Counted from the stretch's first letter, positions 32,361 to 42,304 are shown. The stretch is 49,234 nucleotides of DNA from Treponema sp. (GCA_017449265.1 JAFSJW010000076.1:1-49234); one strand, 5' to 3'. Notes: a model not told the origin generated them from the sequence alone. Made by a program: numbers and translations.

Positions 32361-35012
32361 TCAGACTTTCAGCTTTTCAAGCAGGGCGAGTGCCTCAGAA
32401 TCAAGCGCATCGCGAAGATACTCATCTTTCACATTCATGCTCAAATCTCGCACATCGCTCAGAACTTGTGCTACAAGCTCTATTCCGATTTTGTCCGACG
32501 GGCTTATATTCTCCTGAACGGTGATAAGTCCTGAATTAATCAGTGCGTTCACTGTGGCAAGAAGCCCCGGCTTTCCAGAAAGGCGCGCGATGATATAATC
32601 AAGAAGAATTCGGTTCTTACTCGTGAAGAACTGCTTTTTCTTTGCGAGCGGAAGATAATCCAGCATTTCGCGGAGTTTTATGAACATATCTACAGATGCC
32701 TTGTATTTCTCAAGCATCTTTTTGTCTTCAATTGCGCCGACGATTGCAGGAAGCATATCTATTGCTTTCTTCATCATCTTCTCTTCTTCAGTTTCTTTAG
32801 GCGGCTCCGGGGCTTTTACTTTCTCAACGATACGCTCCGTAATCCGTGCTTTTGCCGCTCGTTCTGCCGAATCTGCCGCAAGCTGTGCCGCGCGCATTGC
32901 CTGTTCTGCGGAGAAGTTCATTTTTTCGGCAATCTTGTTAAGCTCCGTGTAGTCCTCGTAAGGATTTCGCGGCGGTTTTGCCGGAATATCGGCCAAAGGC
33001 TCTTTTGGCGGCTCGGGCAATTCTTCCTGTGGCTCAGAAGAAGGCTCGTCCTCTGGGACCGGTTCTGACTCCTGCTCTGGTTCAGTCTTTGGCTCTGGAA
33101 GAATTTCCGTTTTTTCTTTTGGAAGCTCCACCACAGGCTCATCGTCATTTATGTCCTCATCTTCGAACAAATCGTAGTCAATCGGATTCTCTCCGATTTT
33201 ATCATCATTTTCCTCATCGGAAGAATCGTTGATATCCTCAGAACCGTCCGGCATGACGGAAAAATCAAGGTCGTCGTCGGCATCGACAGGCGCACCGTCA
33301 TCAACAAGGTCTTCAAATTCGTCCATCAAATCATCGTTTGAATCCTCAAGCGCAACGAGCTGGTCAAATGATTTCTCGTCATCATTCTCTGCAAGATTCT
33401 CCATTCCGAACTGACCGAATTCAAATTCGTTCTCTTCTTCCTTAAGGTCTGAGATAGAAGCAGGCTTTTTGTCATCAGAGTGAAGGGACGGAGCTTTTTC
33501 ATCAGGCTCTTCGTTATTTTCTTCGGAAGAATCGCTTTTTTCGCTCTCAAGAGCGGATTCTGCGTCTGCTGGAAGAGAAAAATCAGGAGCCAAATCATGC
33601 TCTTCTTTTTCGGCGGCTTTCTCAACTACCGCACCAAGCTGCTCCGCCTTGTTCTTTGACATGACATTGAATCCGTCATCATGTACGGCCTGCCTGAAAA
33701 GATTCAGAGCCTCTTTGTTGTTTCCCTGCTTTTCGTACAAAAGCGCAAGGTTGATTTTGGATTCTGCGTCGTTAGGAATTTCCTGAACTGCGGCTTTCAG
33801 ATATTGCTCGGATGTTTTCTCATCGCCCATCTGAGCGAACCGCCGTCCCCAGTCTTTCAAATAATCTTTGTATGTAGAATCGATTCTTTCCAGCTTGTCC
33901 GAGCAGGCCTGAAGCTTTGCGTCATTTCCCGTGCAGATGTAGTACTGACCGAGCAAGTTGATTGTCTGCGCATCATCTGGATTAAGCTTGCAAAGATTCT
34001 CCAGCTTGTCGTAGGCTTCTGGAAGATGACCTGCCGTAATAAGAATCTGCGCGGACTGTTTTAGAATATCTGCGTCATCGGGATTAAGCTCCACGGCTTT
34101 CTTGATTGTCTTTACGGCCTCCGCATTTTTTCCGAGCTTTTCCTGAGAAAAAGCCATACCCGTAAGGGCTGGCGTAAATTCATCATCAATGTCGAGGGCG
34201 ATTTTAAACTCTTCCTCAGCAGAATTGAAAATACTCTGGCGGTTGTATACATGCCCCATCTTAGTGTGCATTTTTACATCGTCAGGATTGATTTTTATTG
34301 CATTGGAAACAACATCGTCAGCTTCCTTGACTTTGTTAGTCTTCAAAAGCAAGTCAGAATAGCCGTCGATTGCTTCAATCCAGCCCGGCTTTGAGCGGAG
34401 AGCTGCTTCGTAAGAAGAAAGAGCCTTCTGCTTCTCATCGACTGCCTCATAGCTTTTTGCTATGTTCAGAAGAATTACCGGATGGTTCGGGTCTGCTTTC
34501 AAGCCTTTCTGATATGCGTTTATAGCCTTAACATGCTTTCTTTGAAGCGCGTAGATTGCGCCCAGATGGTTGTAAGCAAGTACATCATCAGGATGCTGGA
34601 AAACAACATCTTCAAAACATGATATTGCTTCGTTCAGTTTTCCCATCTGGCGGTAAGTGAAGCCGAGGTTGTATGAGATTGTTGCCTGTGTGTCTGGATT
34701 GTCGCCATCGGCAATCAAAGCGTTTTCCAAAACTGCGATGGATTCATCGAATTTTTTCTGCCTTCGGTAAATTCCGCCGATTGCAATCAGAGCGTCAATA
34801 TTCTTGTGGTCATCTTTTATTATGTCGTTGAATACGGACAAAGCCATATCGTCTTTTCCGCTTTTTACATAAAGGTTTCCAAGCTGAAAATATAAATCCT
34901 TGTCATCAGGATTTTCTGCAATCAATGTTTTGTAAAGACGAGTTGCCGTATCATAATCATGAGCAATGACAGCGGATTTAGCTCGCTGCAAAAGAATATT
35001 CTTGTCAGACAT
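32361..35012 (-). CDS. Large tetratricopeptide-repeat protein with acidic linker
   Basis: 883 residues from the ATG at 35012 (AGGAAG upstream; the longer frame to 35066 is rejected). About 13 TPR units fill residues 1-465, with typical patterns such as DKDLYFQLGNLYVKSG and PDDVLAYNHLGAIYALQRKH. Then an acidic Asp/Glu/Ser/Pro region (about 480-725) and a helical C-terminal domain (KAIDMLPAIVGAIEDKKMLE and onward). It has no signal peptide, so it should be a cytoplasmic scaffold. Spirochaetes have several such proteins but no activity can be assigned. The EAL gene upstream (126-bp gap) could be cotranscribed. Confidence 0.85.
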   Translation of the reverse strand: MSDKNILLQRAKSAVIAHDYDTATRLYKTLIAENPDDKDLYFQLGNLYVKSGKDDMALSVFNDIIKDDHKNIDALIAIGGIYRRQKKFDESIAVLENALIADGDNPDTQATISYNLGFTYRQMGKLNEAISCFEDVVFQHPDDVLAYNHLGAIYALQRKHVKAINAYQKGLKADPNHPVILLNIAKSYEAVDEKQKALSSYEAALRSKPGWIEAIDGYSDLLLKTNKVKEADDVVSNAIKINPDDVKMHTKMGHVYNRQSIFNSAEEEFKIALDIDDEFTPALTGMAFSQEKLGKNAEAVKTIKKAVELNPDDADILKQSAQILITAGHLPEAYDKLENLCKLNPDDAQTINLLGQYYICTGNDAKLQACSDKLERIDSTYKDYLKDWGRRFAQMGDEKTSEQYLKAAVQEIPNDAESKINLALLYEKQGNNKEALNLFRQAVHDDGFNVMSKNKAEQLGAVVEKAAEKEEHDLAPDFSLPADAESALESEKSDSSEENNEEPDEKAPSLHSDDKKPASISDLKEEENEFEFGQFGMENLAENDDEKSFDQLVALEDSNDDLMDEFEDLVDDGAPVDADDDLDFSVMPDGSEDINDSSDEENDDKIGENPIDYDLFEDEDINDDEPVVELPKEKTEILPEPKTEPEQESEPVPEDEPSSEPQEELPEPPKEPLADIPAKPPRNPYEDYTELNKIAEKMNFSAEQAMRAAQLAADSAERAAKARITERIVEKVKAPEPPKETEEEKMMKKAIDMLPAIVGAIEDKKMLEKYKASVDMFIKLREMLDYLPLAKKKQFFTSKNRILLDYIIARLSGKPGLLATVNALINSGLITVQENISPSDKIGIELVAQVLSDVRDLSMNVKDEYLRDALDSEALALLEKLKV

Positions 35013-35138
35013 AAAATTCTTCCTGAACAGGCTGTTCGGAGAACTGATTTTCAATCGGAAAACCAATATCGCACAACAACCTAATAACTAATATGTACTC
35101 TTTTTATATTTTCGGAATTTTTAAAAAAATTCAAACAT

Positions 35139-37562
35139 TTATTTTTTTGTTTTAGATTCAATCTCCTCAGCTGAAAGAGGCTTTGAGAAAAAATACCCCT
35201 GAATGCAGTCAACATCGAACTCGCGGAGCCAGTTGTACTGCCACTCATGCTCCACGCCTTCTACTGTGAGTTTCATTCCTAGCGAATGTACAAGGTTCGT
35301 TATGTTCTGTATGAACGAAGCCCTGTTGTTTGTAAGGTAAGTGTCAATCATTGACTTGTCGATTTTCACTGTTTCAACAGGAAGGTATGTCAGGTAACTC
35401 AGGCTTGAGTACCCTGTTCCGAAATCGTCAAGCGCGAGCTTTACGCCGATTTTGTCCAGAGCGTTGAAAAGTTTGAGGGCGTTTTCCTTTCCGCCCACAA
35501 AAAGGCTCTCCGTTATTTCAATATGGACGAATTCGCTCGGGATTCCATAAGTTTTCAGGAGAGTTTCAAGATAATCAACATATTCTTTGTCGGCGAACTG
35601 ACCTGCGGAATAATTTATTGCCACGCAATAAAGAGGAAGCCCTTTCCGTTTCCAGTCGGCGAGCTGCTTTATGACTGTTTCGGTAACGATTCGCCCGATT
35701 TTTGCAATGTGCCCGTCGGCCTCTGCTACTGGTATGAATGTTCCCGGCGGAAGCCTGGAGTCGGCAAGGCGGACCAAGGCCTCAAAGCCTATGAGCTTTC
35801 CAGTCCTTGCGTCAACTTGTGGCTGGTACATAACTTTGAATGCGCCCGCCTTGCAAGCTTCGTCAACGATTTTGGAAATGCGCGAATTCTCGGAGATATG
35901 ATTTTTCATCGACTCTGAGTAGAAAATGTATTTTCCGCGCCCGATTTTCTTTGCTTCGTTCAGCGCAATGTCGGCGTTTGCCAGATACTCGTCAGAATTC
36001 TTGTAAATCATGCTGTAGTTTACGATTCCGATATTGATTCGTATGAAAATATCCGTGTCGTAGTATCGGATTGGATTTGAGAGAATCTGCCTGAAATAAT
36101 AGATGTCCGGGCTGTTTCTGGAAAGAACTCCGTCCTCATATATAAGGATGAATTTATCGCCGTCGTGCCGCCCTACGAAGCAGTTGTTCGACCTGGAGAA
36201 TCCTTTCAGCCTTGCGGAAAGCTCTTTTAGCACTGCATCCCCACAATAGTACGAGTTGAAATCATTTATCGTCTTGAAATCAAGCACATCGATGAGCATT
36301 ACCGAGAAAGGCTTTTTCCGCGCGATTATTTTTTCCAGATATTTGTGAATCGTGCTTCTGTTCGGAAGCCCTGTCAGCGAGTCAAGCCTTGCCGCCCTGT
36401 AAAGACTGTATGAGAAATCGCAGAGGACTAATATAATCAAAAAGACAGAGAAAATTATCAGTGCCAGCGGAATAAGCAAATCATCAAGTTTCCGGAAAAG
36501 AACGCTCTGTTGTTTTATGAATTCAGTTCCTTTAGGAAGAAGCGATTTTCGCAAGGCGAATTTTTTGAATGTCTTTTTGTTGAAAATAAACTTGGAGTCA
36601 GTCGTATTGAACACGACATGATACCAGTAATCTTCCTTGCCGTTCAGAACTTTGCAAACATTCTTTGCGCCTTCCCGCCCCAAAGATTCATAATCAATGA
36701 CTTTTCCGCCCAAAAAGCCCATTTCGATAAAATATCGGTTTGTGGAGAAAACTGGAATTTTAGACTGAGCCAGTAAGATTTCTGCGGGAGTTTTCTCAAA
36801 ATTCAGGCTTTCGGTGACAGACATGAATATGATTATTGAATCATTCCCGATGTGGCTTATAAGCTCGGAAAATGATTCTTGGGTATGCTCGGCTAAATTT
36901 ATGCCTCTGAATGAGAATGACGGAAACTGCTTTGCGATGCTGAAAAATTCTTTCTGGGCTGTTTTTCCTGCATCAGTGTCATCGAAAATACCGTAGACTA
37001 TTTGAGCCGTTGGATTGAATTTTATTGCACATTCAATTGTCTCTGCGAACGGAATATACTCCGCTACTCCGGAAACATTAAGATTGCTCGCGAGTGTGTC
37101 TGCCTGGCAAGTGCCTAGCGTGCTGATGAAAAAAAGCGGAATGTCCCCGAAAAGGGCTGTCCGATATTTGGTGACAAAATCCCACGCCCAGTAATCGGCA
37201 AGGAGAACTGCATCGAACTTTTGCTTTTTGAGTGAGTTCAGCTCCACAAGGTTTTTATGGAAATCATCATGCTCTTTTCCCGAGAGCCGCTGACAGTCCA
37301 TGAAGTCAATCTCAAAAACAATGTCATTGTCGTTGAAAACTTCCTTTACTCCTTGTACGATTTCGTCCATGCTGTAATTGAAAAGCCCGAACGATGACAA
37401 AAACAGGACTTTCTTATGAACCGTGTCCGATGAAAGCATTTTTACGCTTTCGGATTTTTGTGACTTTATGAAATAATTCACAAGCAAAAGGATTCCTGTG
37501 ACCATTCCAATGATTGAGGCTAGTATAACAATATACCTGAAAAAGCGATGCACTCGTTTCAT
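35139..37562 (-). CDS. EAL cyclic-di-GMP phosphodiesterase with degenerate GGDEF and ligand-binding domain
   Basis: 807 residues: transmembrane helix (8-32), a periplasmic ABC-substrate-binding-like domain (about 50-310, VLFLSSFGLFNYSMDEIVQ and the type-1 binding-protein-like fold), and a second helix (363-382). Next is a GGDEF domain whose signature is HDGDKF (466-471) instead of GGDEF, so it is probably inactive. The EAL domain (about 565-800) is intact: EALVRL (594-599), IEITES, LDDFGTGYSS (711-720), KIDKSMI and QGYFFSKPL. It should degrade cyclic di-GMP in response to a periplasmic ligand. It lacks a clear Shine-Dalgarno. Confidence 0.92.
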   Translation of the reverse strand: MKRVHRFFRYIVILASIIGMVTGILLLVNYFIKSQKSESVKMLSSDTVHKKVLFLSSFGLFNYSMDEIVQGVKEVFNDNDIVFEIDFMDCQRLSGKEHDDFHKNLVELNSLKKQKFDAVLLADYWAWDFVTKYRTALFGDIPLFFISTLGTCQADTLASNLNVSGVAEYIPFAETIECAIKFNPTAQIVYGIFDDTDAGKTAQKEFFSIAKQFPSFSFRGINLAEHTQESFSELISHIGNDSIIIFMSVTESLNFEKTPAEILLAQSKIPVFSTNRYFIEMGFLGGKVIDYESLGREGAKNVCKVLNGKEDYWYHVVFNTTDSKFIFNKKTFKKFALRKSLLPKGTEFIKQQSVLFRKLDDLLIPLALIIFSVFLIILVLCDFSYSLYRAARLDSLTGLPNRSTIHKYLEKIIARKKPFSVMLIDVLDFKTINDFNSYYCGDAVLKELSARLKGFSRSNNCFVGRHDGDKFILIYEDGVLSRNSPDIYYFRQILSNPIRYYDTDIFIRINIGIVNYSMIYKNSDEYLANADIALNEAKKIGRGKYIFYSESMKNHISENSRISKIVDEACKAGAFKVMYQPQVDARTGKLIGFEALVRLADSRLPPGTFIPVAEADGHIAKIGRIVTETVIKQLADWKRKGLPLYCVAINYSAGQFADKEYVDYLETLLKTYGIPSEFVHIEITESLFVGGKENALKLFNALDKIGVKLALDDFGTGYSSLSYLTYLPVETVKIDKSMIDTYLTNNRASFIQNITNLVHSLGMKLTVEGVEHEWQYNWLREFDVDCIQGYFFSKPLSAEEIESKTKK

Positions 37563-37722
37563 TTGTTAAGACTTGTTCGGAAAGATTTTCTTTAACCATT
37601 TTTCCCGAATAATTTTATTATACCACAAAATTCGCTATCGGAAAAATATGTTCAAAAAAAACACAAAATCCGTAAAAACGCCGAAATAGTGCATTGGTTT
37701 TGGGGAAGGAGATTGCTGGAGG

Positions 37723-37975
37723 GGGCGTTCTGAGCTTGGGACTCAGAGCCAGTTCGGGCTGAGTCGCGGGGCGCATTTCCAATCCAGCAATCCAGCACAA
37801 AAAAATACGCACGCGCAGGTTCGCACCGCCAAACTCGTTCTGTGCGTGCGAAGTTTGAGCAGGACGGTTCTGAGCGGAGCGGATTTTTTTGCGACTTGGA
37901 GTCTGATTGCTCTGGGGCTGCCCTTCAGATTCATTCTAAAACTTAGAAAGAATTGGAATTTTGGGCTGATTACTC
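37723..37975. repeat. Mosaic intergenic repeat, single copy (long intergenic gap)
   Basis: Modules shared with 46080-46740 and 48940-49030: TTCTGAGCTTGGGACTCAGAG (in pieces) at 37729 on, GGGCTGAGTCGCGGGGCGC (37757-37774), an A-run to T-run insert at about 37798-37894 holding imperfect inverted GCACGC/GCGTGC arms and GGTTCTGAGCGGAGCGGATT, and TTCAGATTCATTCTAAAACT near 37924. No gene is supported in 37563-37969; small frames here are repeat translations. Confidence 0.75.
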
Positions 37976-38350
37976 AGAGCCTGTCTCGTCAACAATCTCC
38001 GCCTCAGGAGCGTTGCGTTTTACAGAATCGATTCCGTTCTGGCAGCCGGACTTGCTTGAATAGCCCTGGCTTGCAGCGATAATCTCACCGTTCGTTGCCT
38101 TGAGGCGGAAGCGGAATTCGCCTGCCTTGTCCTGATACAGCTCGAATTTCGGATGCTTTTCAACCGTATAACCTTCTTTTGTTTGATCCTCAACGACAGA
38201 ACCAGCGTTTTTCTGAATGCTCGCGATTCCTTTCTTTGCGGAAGCCTTGCTGTTGTACACTTCGGATGTAGCGATAATCTCACCGTTTCCAGCAACAAGA
38301 TTGAACTTAACGCCACCACTCTTGGCGTTACTGATTACGAATTTTCCCAT
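37970..38350 (-). CDS. YegP-family (DUF1508) protein
   Basis: 126 residues from the ATG at 38350, chosen for the AAGGAGC site; the longer frame runs into the 114-bp element. Two YegP repeats: FVISNAKSGGVKFNLVAGNG and ELYQDKAGEFRFRLKATNGE, each followed by a SxxYxSKxxxxxGIxSVxxNA pattern. The fold is small and often duplicated; function is not established, though stress-linked expression is reported for the family in some bacteria. Its Shine-Dalgarno is provided by copy 2 of the 114-bp leader element. Confidence 0.9.
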   Translation of the reverse strand: MGKFVISNAKSGGVKFNLVAGNGEIIATSEVYNSKASAKKGIASIQKNAGSVVEDQTKEGYTVEKHPKFELYQDKAGEFRFRLKATNGEIIAASQGYSSKSGCQNGIDSVKRNAPEAEIVDETGSE

Positions 38351-38356
38351 TTTTTG

Positions 38357-38470
38357 CTCCTTTAAAAACTCCGCGTTAGCGGTCGTGCAGGAGGCACGAA
38401 ATCGCAGTTTTGCCAACGGCAAAATCTGCTCATGATAAAATTACATGGATGTAATTTTATCATGCCTCCT
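38357..38470 (-). repeat. 114-bp leader element, copy 2
   Basis: 113 of 114 identical to 9404-9517. The perfect 16-bp palindrome is at 38431-38464. As in copy 1, the element abuts the Shine-Dalgarno of the gene to its left, here YegP. Confidence 0.85.
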
Positions 38471-38577
38471 TTTTAGAATTACGAAAGACCAGCGAGAAAA
38501 TTCTTCACTAGTCTAATTTACAATATAAGTCCAAATTTTCAGTCGCGCAAGTTTTTTCTTCCGTTTTAAACATAAAT

Positions 38578-39825
38578 TTATTCTGCCAGCATAAGCCTAA
38601 GAAGAACTTCCTCCGCTTTTGCCATTTGTTCCAGCGAACACCACTCCGTGCGCGAGTGGTAATTATGCCCGCCCGTAAAAATATTCGGAGTAGGAATCCC
38701 AAGCTCCGTAAGCCTTGAGCCGTCCGTTCCGCCACGGATAGGCACGCATATTGGCTCAACGCCAGCTGCCTTGTACGCACTTACGAGCCTTTCCGTAACG
38801 AGCGGATTTTTATCAAGCTCTTCCTTCATGTTGGCGTACTGGAATGTATGCGTTACGGAAACTTTTCCGCCAAAAAGTGCCTGAGTTGTGCGTGCCAGCG
38901 TATCTACGAGCGATTTTCTTTTCTCCATGCCATCTTTTGAAAAATCCCTGAGAAAAAGAGTGAGCTTTGCCTTTTCGATTGAGCCTTCAATCGCCATTGG
39001 CGCAAAGAATCCCATCTTGCCGTCCGTTGTTTCTGGTCTTTGCCCCGCCGGAAGATTCTGCACGAAGCTTGCCGCCATAAGGATTGCGTTCACCATGTCT
39101 GGGCGGGCGTTTCCCGTGTGCTTGGATTTTCCCTCAAACACAATCTCGCTCTTGAACGCGTTGAAGCACTCCGCCTCAAGCTCCCCGATATGACCTCCGT
39201 CCACCGTGTACGCGGCCTTTGACTGAATCAGTCCAAGCGGAACATTGTCCATGCCGTGACCAGTTTCTTCGTCAGGCGAAAAGATGATTTCAATCTTGCG
39301 CCTTTTTAACTCCTTGTGCGAGTTCAGAAACGAAACCGCGCTCATAATCGCAGCCACTCCAGCCTTGTCGTCAGCCCCAAGCAGCGTGGTTCCGTCCGAA
39401 GTGATTATTGTTTCCCGATTTTTTGCCGAAAGCGAAAGCTCCTCGTCCGTTTCTGGCGAAAGAACAATCCCGCCTTCCAGAACGATTTTTTCGCCGTCAT
39501 AATCCTCGTGGACTTGCGGTCGAACATCTTTTCCGCTCACTTCCTCAACCGTATCCATATGCGCAAGGAAACAAAGCGGCTCCTCCTCCACGGCATTTTC
39601 CGAAGCCGGAAGAAATCCGTACACATAACATTTGTCCGTCACCTGAACGCCTTCCGCACCGTTTGCCTTGAGTTCTTCGGCAAGAACGCGGGCAAAATCA
39701 AACTGACGGTCGGTTGATGGCTGCACGCCGCTATCGGCACGCTCAGAATCAGATGTTGACCAGATTTTTACATATCTCAGAAAACGCTCCAAAAGCTCGG
39801 ATTTTTCTTTTTCTTCTATAAACAT
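38578..39825 (-). CDS. pepT: Peptidase T (tripeptidase)
   Basis: 415-residue M20 metallopeptidase that removes the N-terminal residue of tripeptides. Zinc-ligand and catalytic motifs: FLAHMDTVEE, LLGADDKAGVA, FSPDEETGHGMD, TVDGGHIGELE, NIFTGGHNYHSRTEW. The HTGNARPDMVNAI segment is the dimer-domain signature. A GGAGA site precedes the ATG. It follows fthC by 26 bp in one operon. Confidence 0.95.
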   Translation of the reverse strand: MFIEEKEKSELLERFLRYVKIWSTSDSERADSGVQPSTDRQFDFARVLAEELKANGAEGVQVTDKCYVYGFLPASENAVEEEPLCFLAHMDTVEEVSGKDVRPQVHEDYDGEKIVLEGGIVLSPETDEELSLSAKNRETIITSDGTTLLGADDKAGVAAIMSAVSFLNSHKELKRRKIEIIFSPDEETGHGMDNVPLGLIQSKAAYTVDGGHIGELEAECFNAFKSEIVFEGKSKHTGNARPDMVNAILMAASFVQNLPAGQRPETTDGKMGFFAPMAIEGSIEKAKLTLFLRDFSKDGMEKRKSLVDTLARTTQALFGGKVSVTHTFQYANMKEELDKNPLVTERLVSAYKAAGVEPICVPIRGGTDGSRLTELGIPTPNIFTGGHNYHSRTEWCSLEQMAKAEEVLLRLMLAE

Positions 39826-39851
39826 ATATTCTCCGTATGGTATCAGTAGGC

Positions 39852-40445
39852 TCAGTATGCAACAAAGTCCATTTTTTCATCAAAATCGTCCGTAGGAATT
39901 GAGTCTTCGATTTGGAACGGAAAGCATATTCCTGAAAGAAACAGCTTTGCGCCAGAAGATTTTAGTCTTTGTATGTATCGGTCATAGAATCCTTTTCCTT
40001 TTCCAAGACGAAAACCGTTTTTTGTGAACGAAAGTCCGGGAACAATGACGAACACATCTTTTTCAGAAAGATTTTCTGTATTAAGAGGCAAAAGCTCGTC
40101 TTTTGGCTCACGGATTCCAAAACTTCCCTGTGCAACCTGGCTTTCAAGTGGCATTTGCGGATTCAGGATGAAAAAATCCATGTCGCTCTCAGACTTGACT
40201 TTCGGAACTGCGACGATTTTTCCTGTCACAAGGGCAATATCGATTATAAGCTGGCAGTCAATTTCATTCTTTGCCGAAAGGAACGCAAGCACAATTTCCG
40301 ATGACTTGAATTCATCAAGCTCCAGAATTTTTCCGGCAGCAAGCTCCGAGTCGATTTTTCCGTCATTCGCAGAAAAATAATTTTTCAGCCTAGAACGCAT
40401 CACTTTCCGAAGCATTTTTTTTTCTTCTGTAGTTTTTGAATTCAT
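39852..40445 (-). CDS. fthC: 5-formyltetrahydrofolate cyclo-ligase
   Basis: 197 residues converting 5-formyl-THF to 5,10-methenyl-THF with ATP. The family hallmarks are KKMLRKVMRSRLKNYFS at the N-terminus, the folate/ATP strand VPKVKSESDMDFFIL, and VPGLSFTKNGFRLGKGKGFYDRYI. A TAACAT box lies 6 nt before the ATG with a TTCACT -35 17 bp upstream, so it may be leaderless. First gene of the pair with pepT. Confidence 0.94.
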   Translation of the reverse strand: MNSKTTEEKKMLRKVMRSRLKNYFSANDGKIDSELAAGKILELDEFKSSEIVLAFLSAKNEIDCQLIIDIALVTGKIVAVPKVKSESDMDFFILNPQMPLESQVAQGSFGIREPKDELLPLNTENLSEKDVFVIVPGLSFTKNGFRLGKGKGFYDRYIQRLKSSGAKLFLSGICFPFQIEDSIPTDDFDEKMDFVAY

Positions 40446-40503
40446 AATTTTATGTTAAAGTTTTTTCTATAAAAAGTGAATCTCTAAAAACAACAGGATT
40501 TTT

Positions 40504-41637
40504 ATGATTGACACTATTCTTTGCATTGATATTGGAACTTCATCGCTAAAAGCGGCACTGCTGTCGGACAAATACACAGTTGAGGCTTACTCAAGGCAGG
40601 AAGTCAGCGGCAGCGCGGATTCATGGCTTTTTGCCCTAAAAAAAGCCATTGCTTCTATGAAAGAGCAGAATCCTGAGACAGGGATAGAAGCCGTCTGCAT
40701 AAGCGGGAACGGACCTACTCTTGTTGCAGATTCTGGCGGTCGCACAACAACGCTTTTGTGGAACGAAAATCCTCCTGCAGCTGAAAAAATCCATGCTCAG
40801 AAATACGACACAAAATCGATTTTTATCCCGCGCCTGAAACTTTTCAAAGAAATCTATCGTGACGAATGGAACAATGCGGCTTACATTCTCTCAGCCCCCG
40901 AATTTCTGATTTACAAACTTACAGGAACAGCCCTGTCCATTCTGCCCGACGAGAGGTTCGGAACCGCATACTGGACTCAGGCCGAACTTCTGAATGCGGG
41001 TTTTTCCCCCAGCGAAGCCAAAAAAATCCCTCCGTTCGCTCGGATGGGCTCTTTCGCAGGAAAAATCTCCGCCGCCGCCGCGATTGCAACGGGGCTTTTT
41101 GAGGGAACATTTGTTTTTTGTGGCGCACCGGATTTTATCGTAGCCATTCTGGGAACAGGAACTATTTTCCCGGGGCTTGTCTGCGACAGGGCAGGTTCCA
41201 GCGAAGGAATAAATCTGTGTACCCAAGAGCCGGTCTTTGACGCTGGCATAAGGACTCTTCCGCATCCGATGGAAGGACTTTGGAACGCAAGCGTTCTTAT
41301 CGAAAAAAGCGGAACTAGGATTTTTGAGTCGCAGGAAAAGAAAGAAGCCGTTCTTGAAGATTTTGCACGCGGAATCGAAAAATTAAGGAACATTGCGGAC
41401 AAGAATAAAATTCCTTTTTCAAATAGAATAGTTATGACCGGCGGACAATGTCAGAATGAATCTTTTGTAAGCCAAAAAGCGGAGCGCGCGGGTATTCGGA
41501 TTGAAATTCCCTGGTGCTCGGATGCAGAGCTTATCGGAGACCTTATTCTGACGCGGGTCGCGCTCGGTGATTTTGATGATATACAGGAGGCTGCTATGTG
41601 CCTCTGCAAAGCGAAGAAATCTTATGGAAACATATAA
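40504..41637 (+). CDS. FGGY-family carbohydrate kinase, short
   Basis: 377 residues. The N-terminal ATPase-fold start (CIDIGTSSLKAALLS) and the late nucleotide region (VMTGGQCQNESF) fit FGGY sugar kinases. CGAPDFIVAILGTG carries the acidic residue of the catalytic GxGD-like loop. Typical members such as xylulokinase are about 500 residues, so this one lacks some insertions, and the sugar cannot be named. An AGGA site precedes the ATG. Its end overlaps the HAD gene by 14 bp, so kinase and phosphatase are made together. Confidence 0.83.
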   Translation: MIDTILCIDIGTSSLKAALLSDKYTVEAYSRQEVSGSADSWLFALKKAIASMKEQNPETGIEAVCISGNGPTLVADSGGRTTTLLWNENPPAAEKIHAQKYDTKSIFIPRLKLFKEIYRDEWNNAAYILSAPEFLIYKLTGTALSILPDERFGTAYWTQAELLNAGFSPSEAKKIPPFARMGSFAGKISAAAAIATGLFEGTFVFCGAPDFIVAILGTGTIFPGLVCDRAGSSEGINLCTQEPVFDAGIRTLPHPMEGLWNASVLIEKSGTRIFESQEKKEAVLEDFARGIEKLRNIADKNKIPFSNRIVMTGGQCQNESFVSQKAERAGIRIEIPWCSDAELIGDLILTRVALGDFDDIQEAAMCLCKAKKSYGNI

Positions 41638-42304
41638 TTTGCCAGCAAAGCCGAAAGTGCTTGTTTTTGATATTGACTCCACCTTGTACACATGCCCCAA
41701 GTACGCGTTTGAGCAGATTGATTGTCAGGTGCGCCATTACGCCGACTTGAACGGGCTTACTCACGAAAATGCGCGGAAAATGATTCGTGAATTGCGGAAA
41801 AAATGGGCTTCGGAGCATGACGGAAAAAAAATCAGCTTGGGAAACTTGTTCGTAACTCTGGGGGTTTCAATCGAAACGAGCATTGAATGGCGCAAGACTT
41901 TGTTCGACCCTTTCGACTACCTGAAAAAAGACGAGCGGCTTATCAAAACTATGGCGGAGCTTTCAAAATCGTTTTATTCCATATGCGTGACGAACAATCC
42001 TGTGCTGCCCGCCAGAAAAACTTTGGAGGCAATCGGAATCTCCCAGTTCATTCCGCACATAGTAGGGCTTGATACTTGCTTTGCGTCCAAACCGTCGGAA
42101 AAAATCCTTGAAAAAGCCGTTCTTCTTGCTTCCGAAGATTTGCGAAAGAACATCTCGTACTCGGAGTGCATTTCCGTGGGAGACCGCTTTGATATTGACC
42201 TTGACCTTCCGCTTCGGCTTGGCATGGGCGGCATTTTGGTCAGCGGCGTTGAGGATGTCTGGGATTTGCATCAGAAACTACCCCAACTTGTGGCTAAAAA
42301 TTAA
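41624..42304 (+). CDS. HAD-family pyrimidine 5-prime-nucleotidase-like phosphatase
   Basis: 226 residues from the ATG at 41624; the longer frame from 41567 lies inside the kinase. HAD motifs: FDIDSTLYTC (motif I with the nucleophile Asp), CVTNNPVLPAR (motif II Thr), KPSEKILEKA (motif III Lys) and SVGDRFDIDLD (motif IV). The DSTLYTCPKYAFEQID cap resembles the SDT1/PhoA-like pyrimidine 5-prime-nucleotidases. The coupled FGGY kinase suggests a sugar- or nucleoside-salvage role. Confidence 0.82.
   Translation: METYNLPAKPKVLVFDIDSTLYTCPKYAFEQIDCQVRHYADLNGLTHENARKMIRELRKKWASEHDGKKISLGNLFVTLGVSIETSIEWRKTLFDPFDYLKKDERLIKTMAELSKSFYSICVTNNPVLPARKTLEAIGISQFIPHIVGLDTCFASKPSEKILEKAVLLASEDLRKNISYSECISVGDRFDIDLDLPLRLGMGGILVSGVEDVWDLHQKLPQLVAKN

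Noticed and set aside
37618..37812. Small minus-strand ORF sharing PATQPELA with one at 46414-46614
   Set aside because: Both are translations of the mosaic repeat module; no ribosome-binding site or codon signal.
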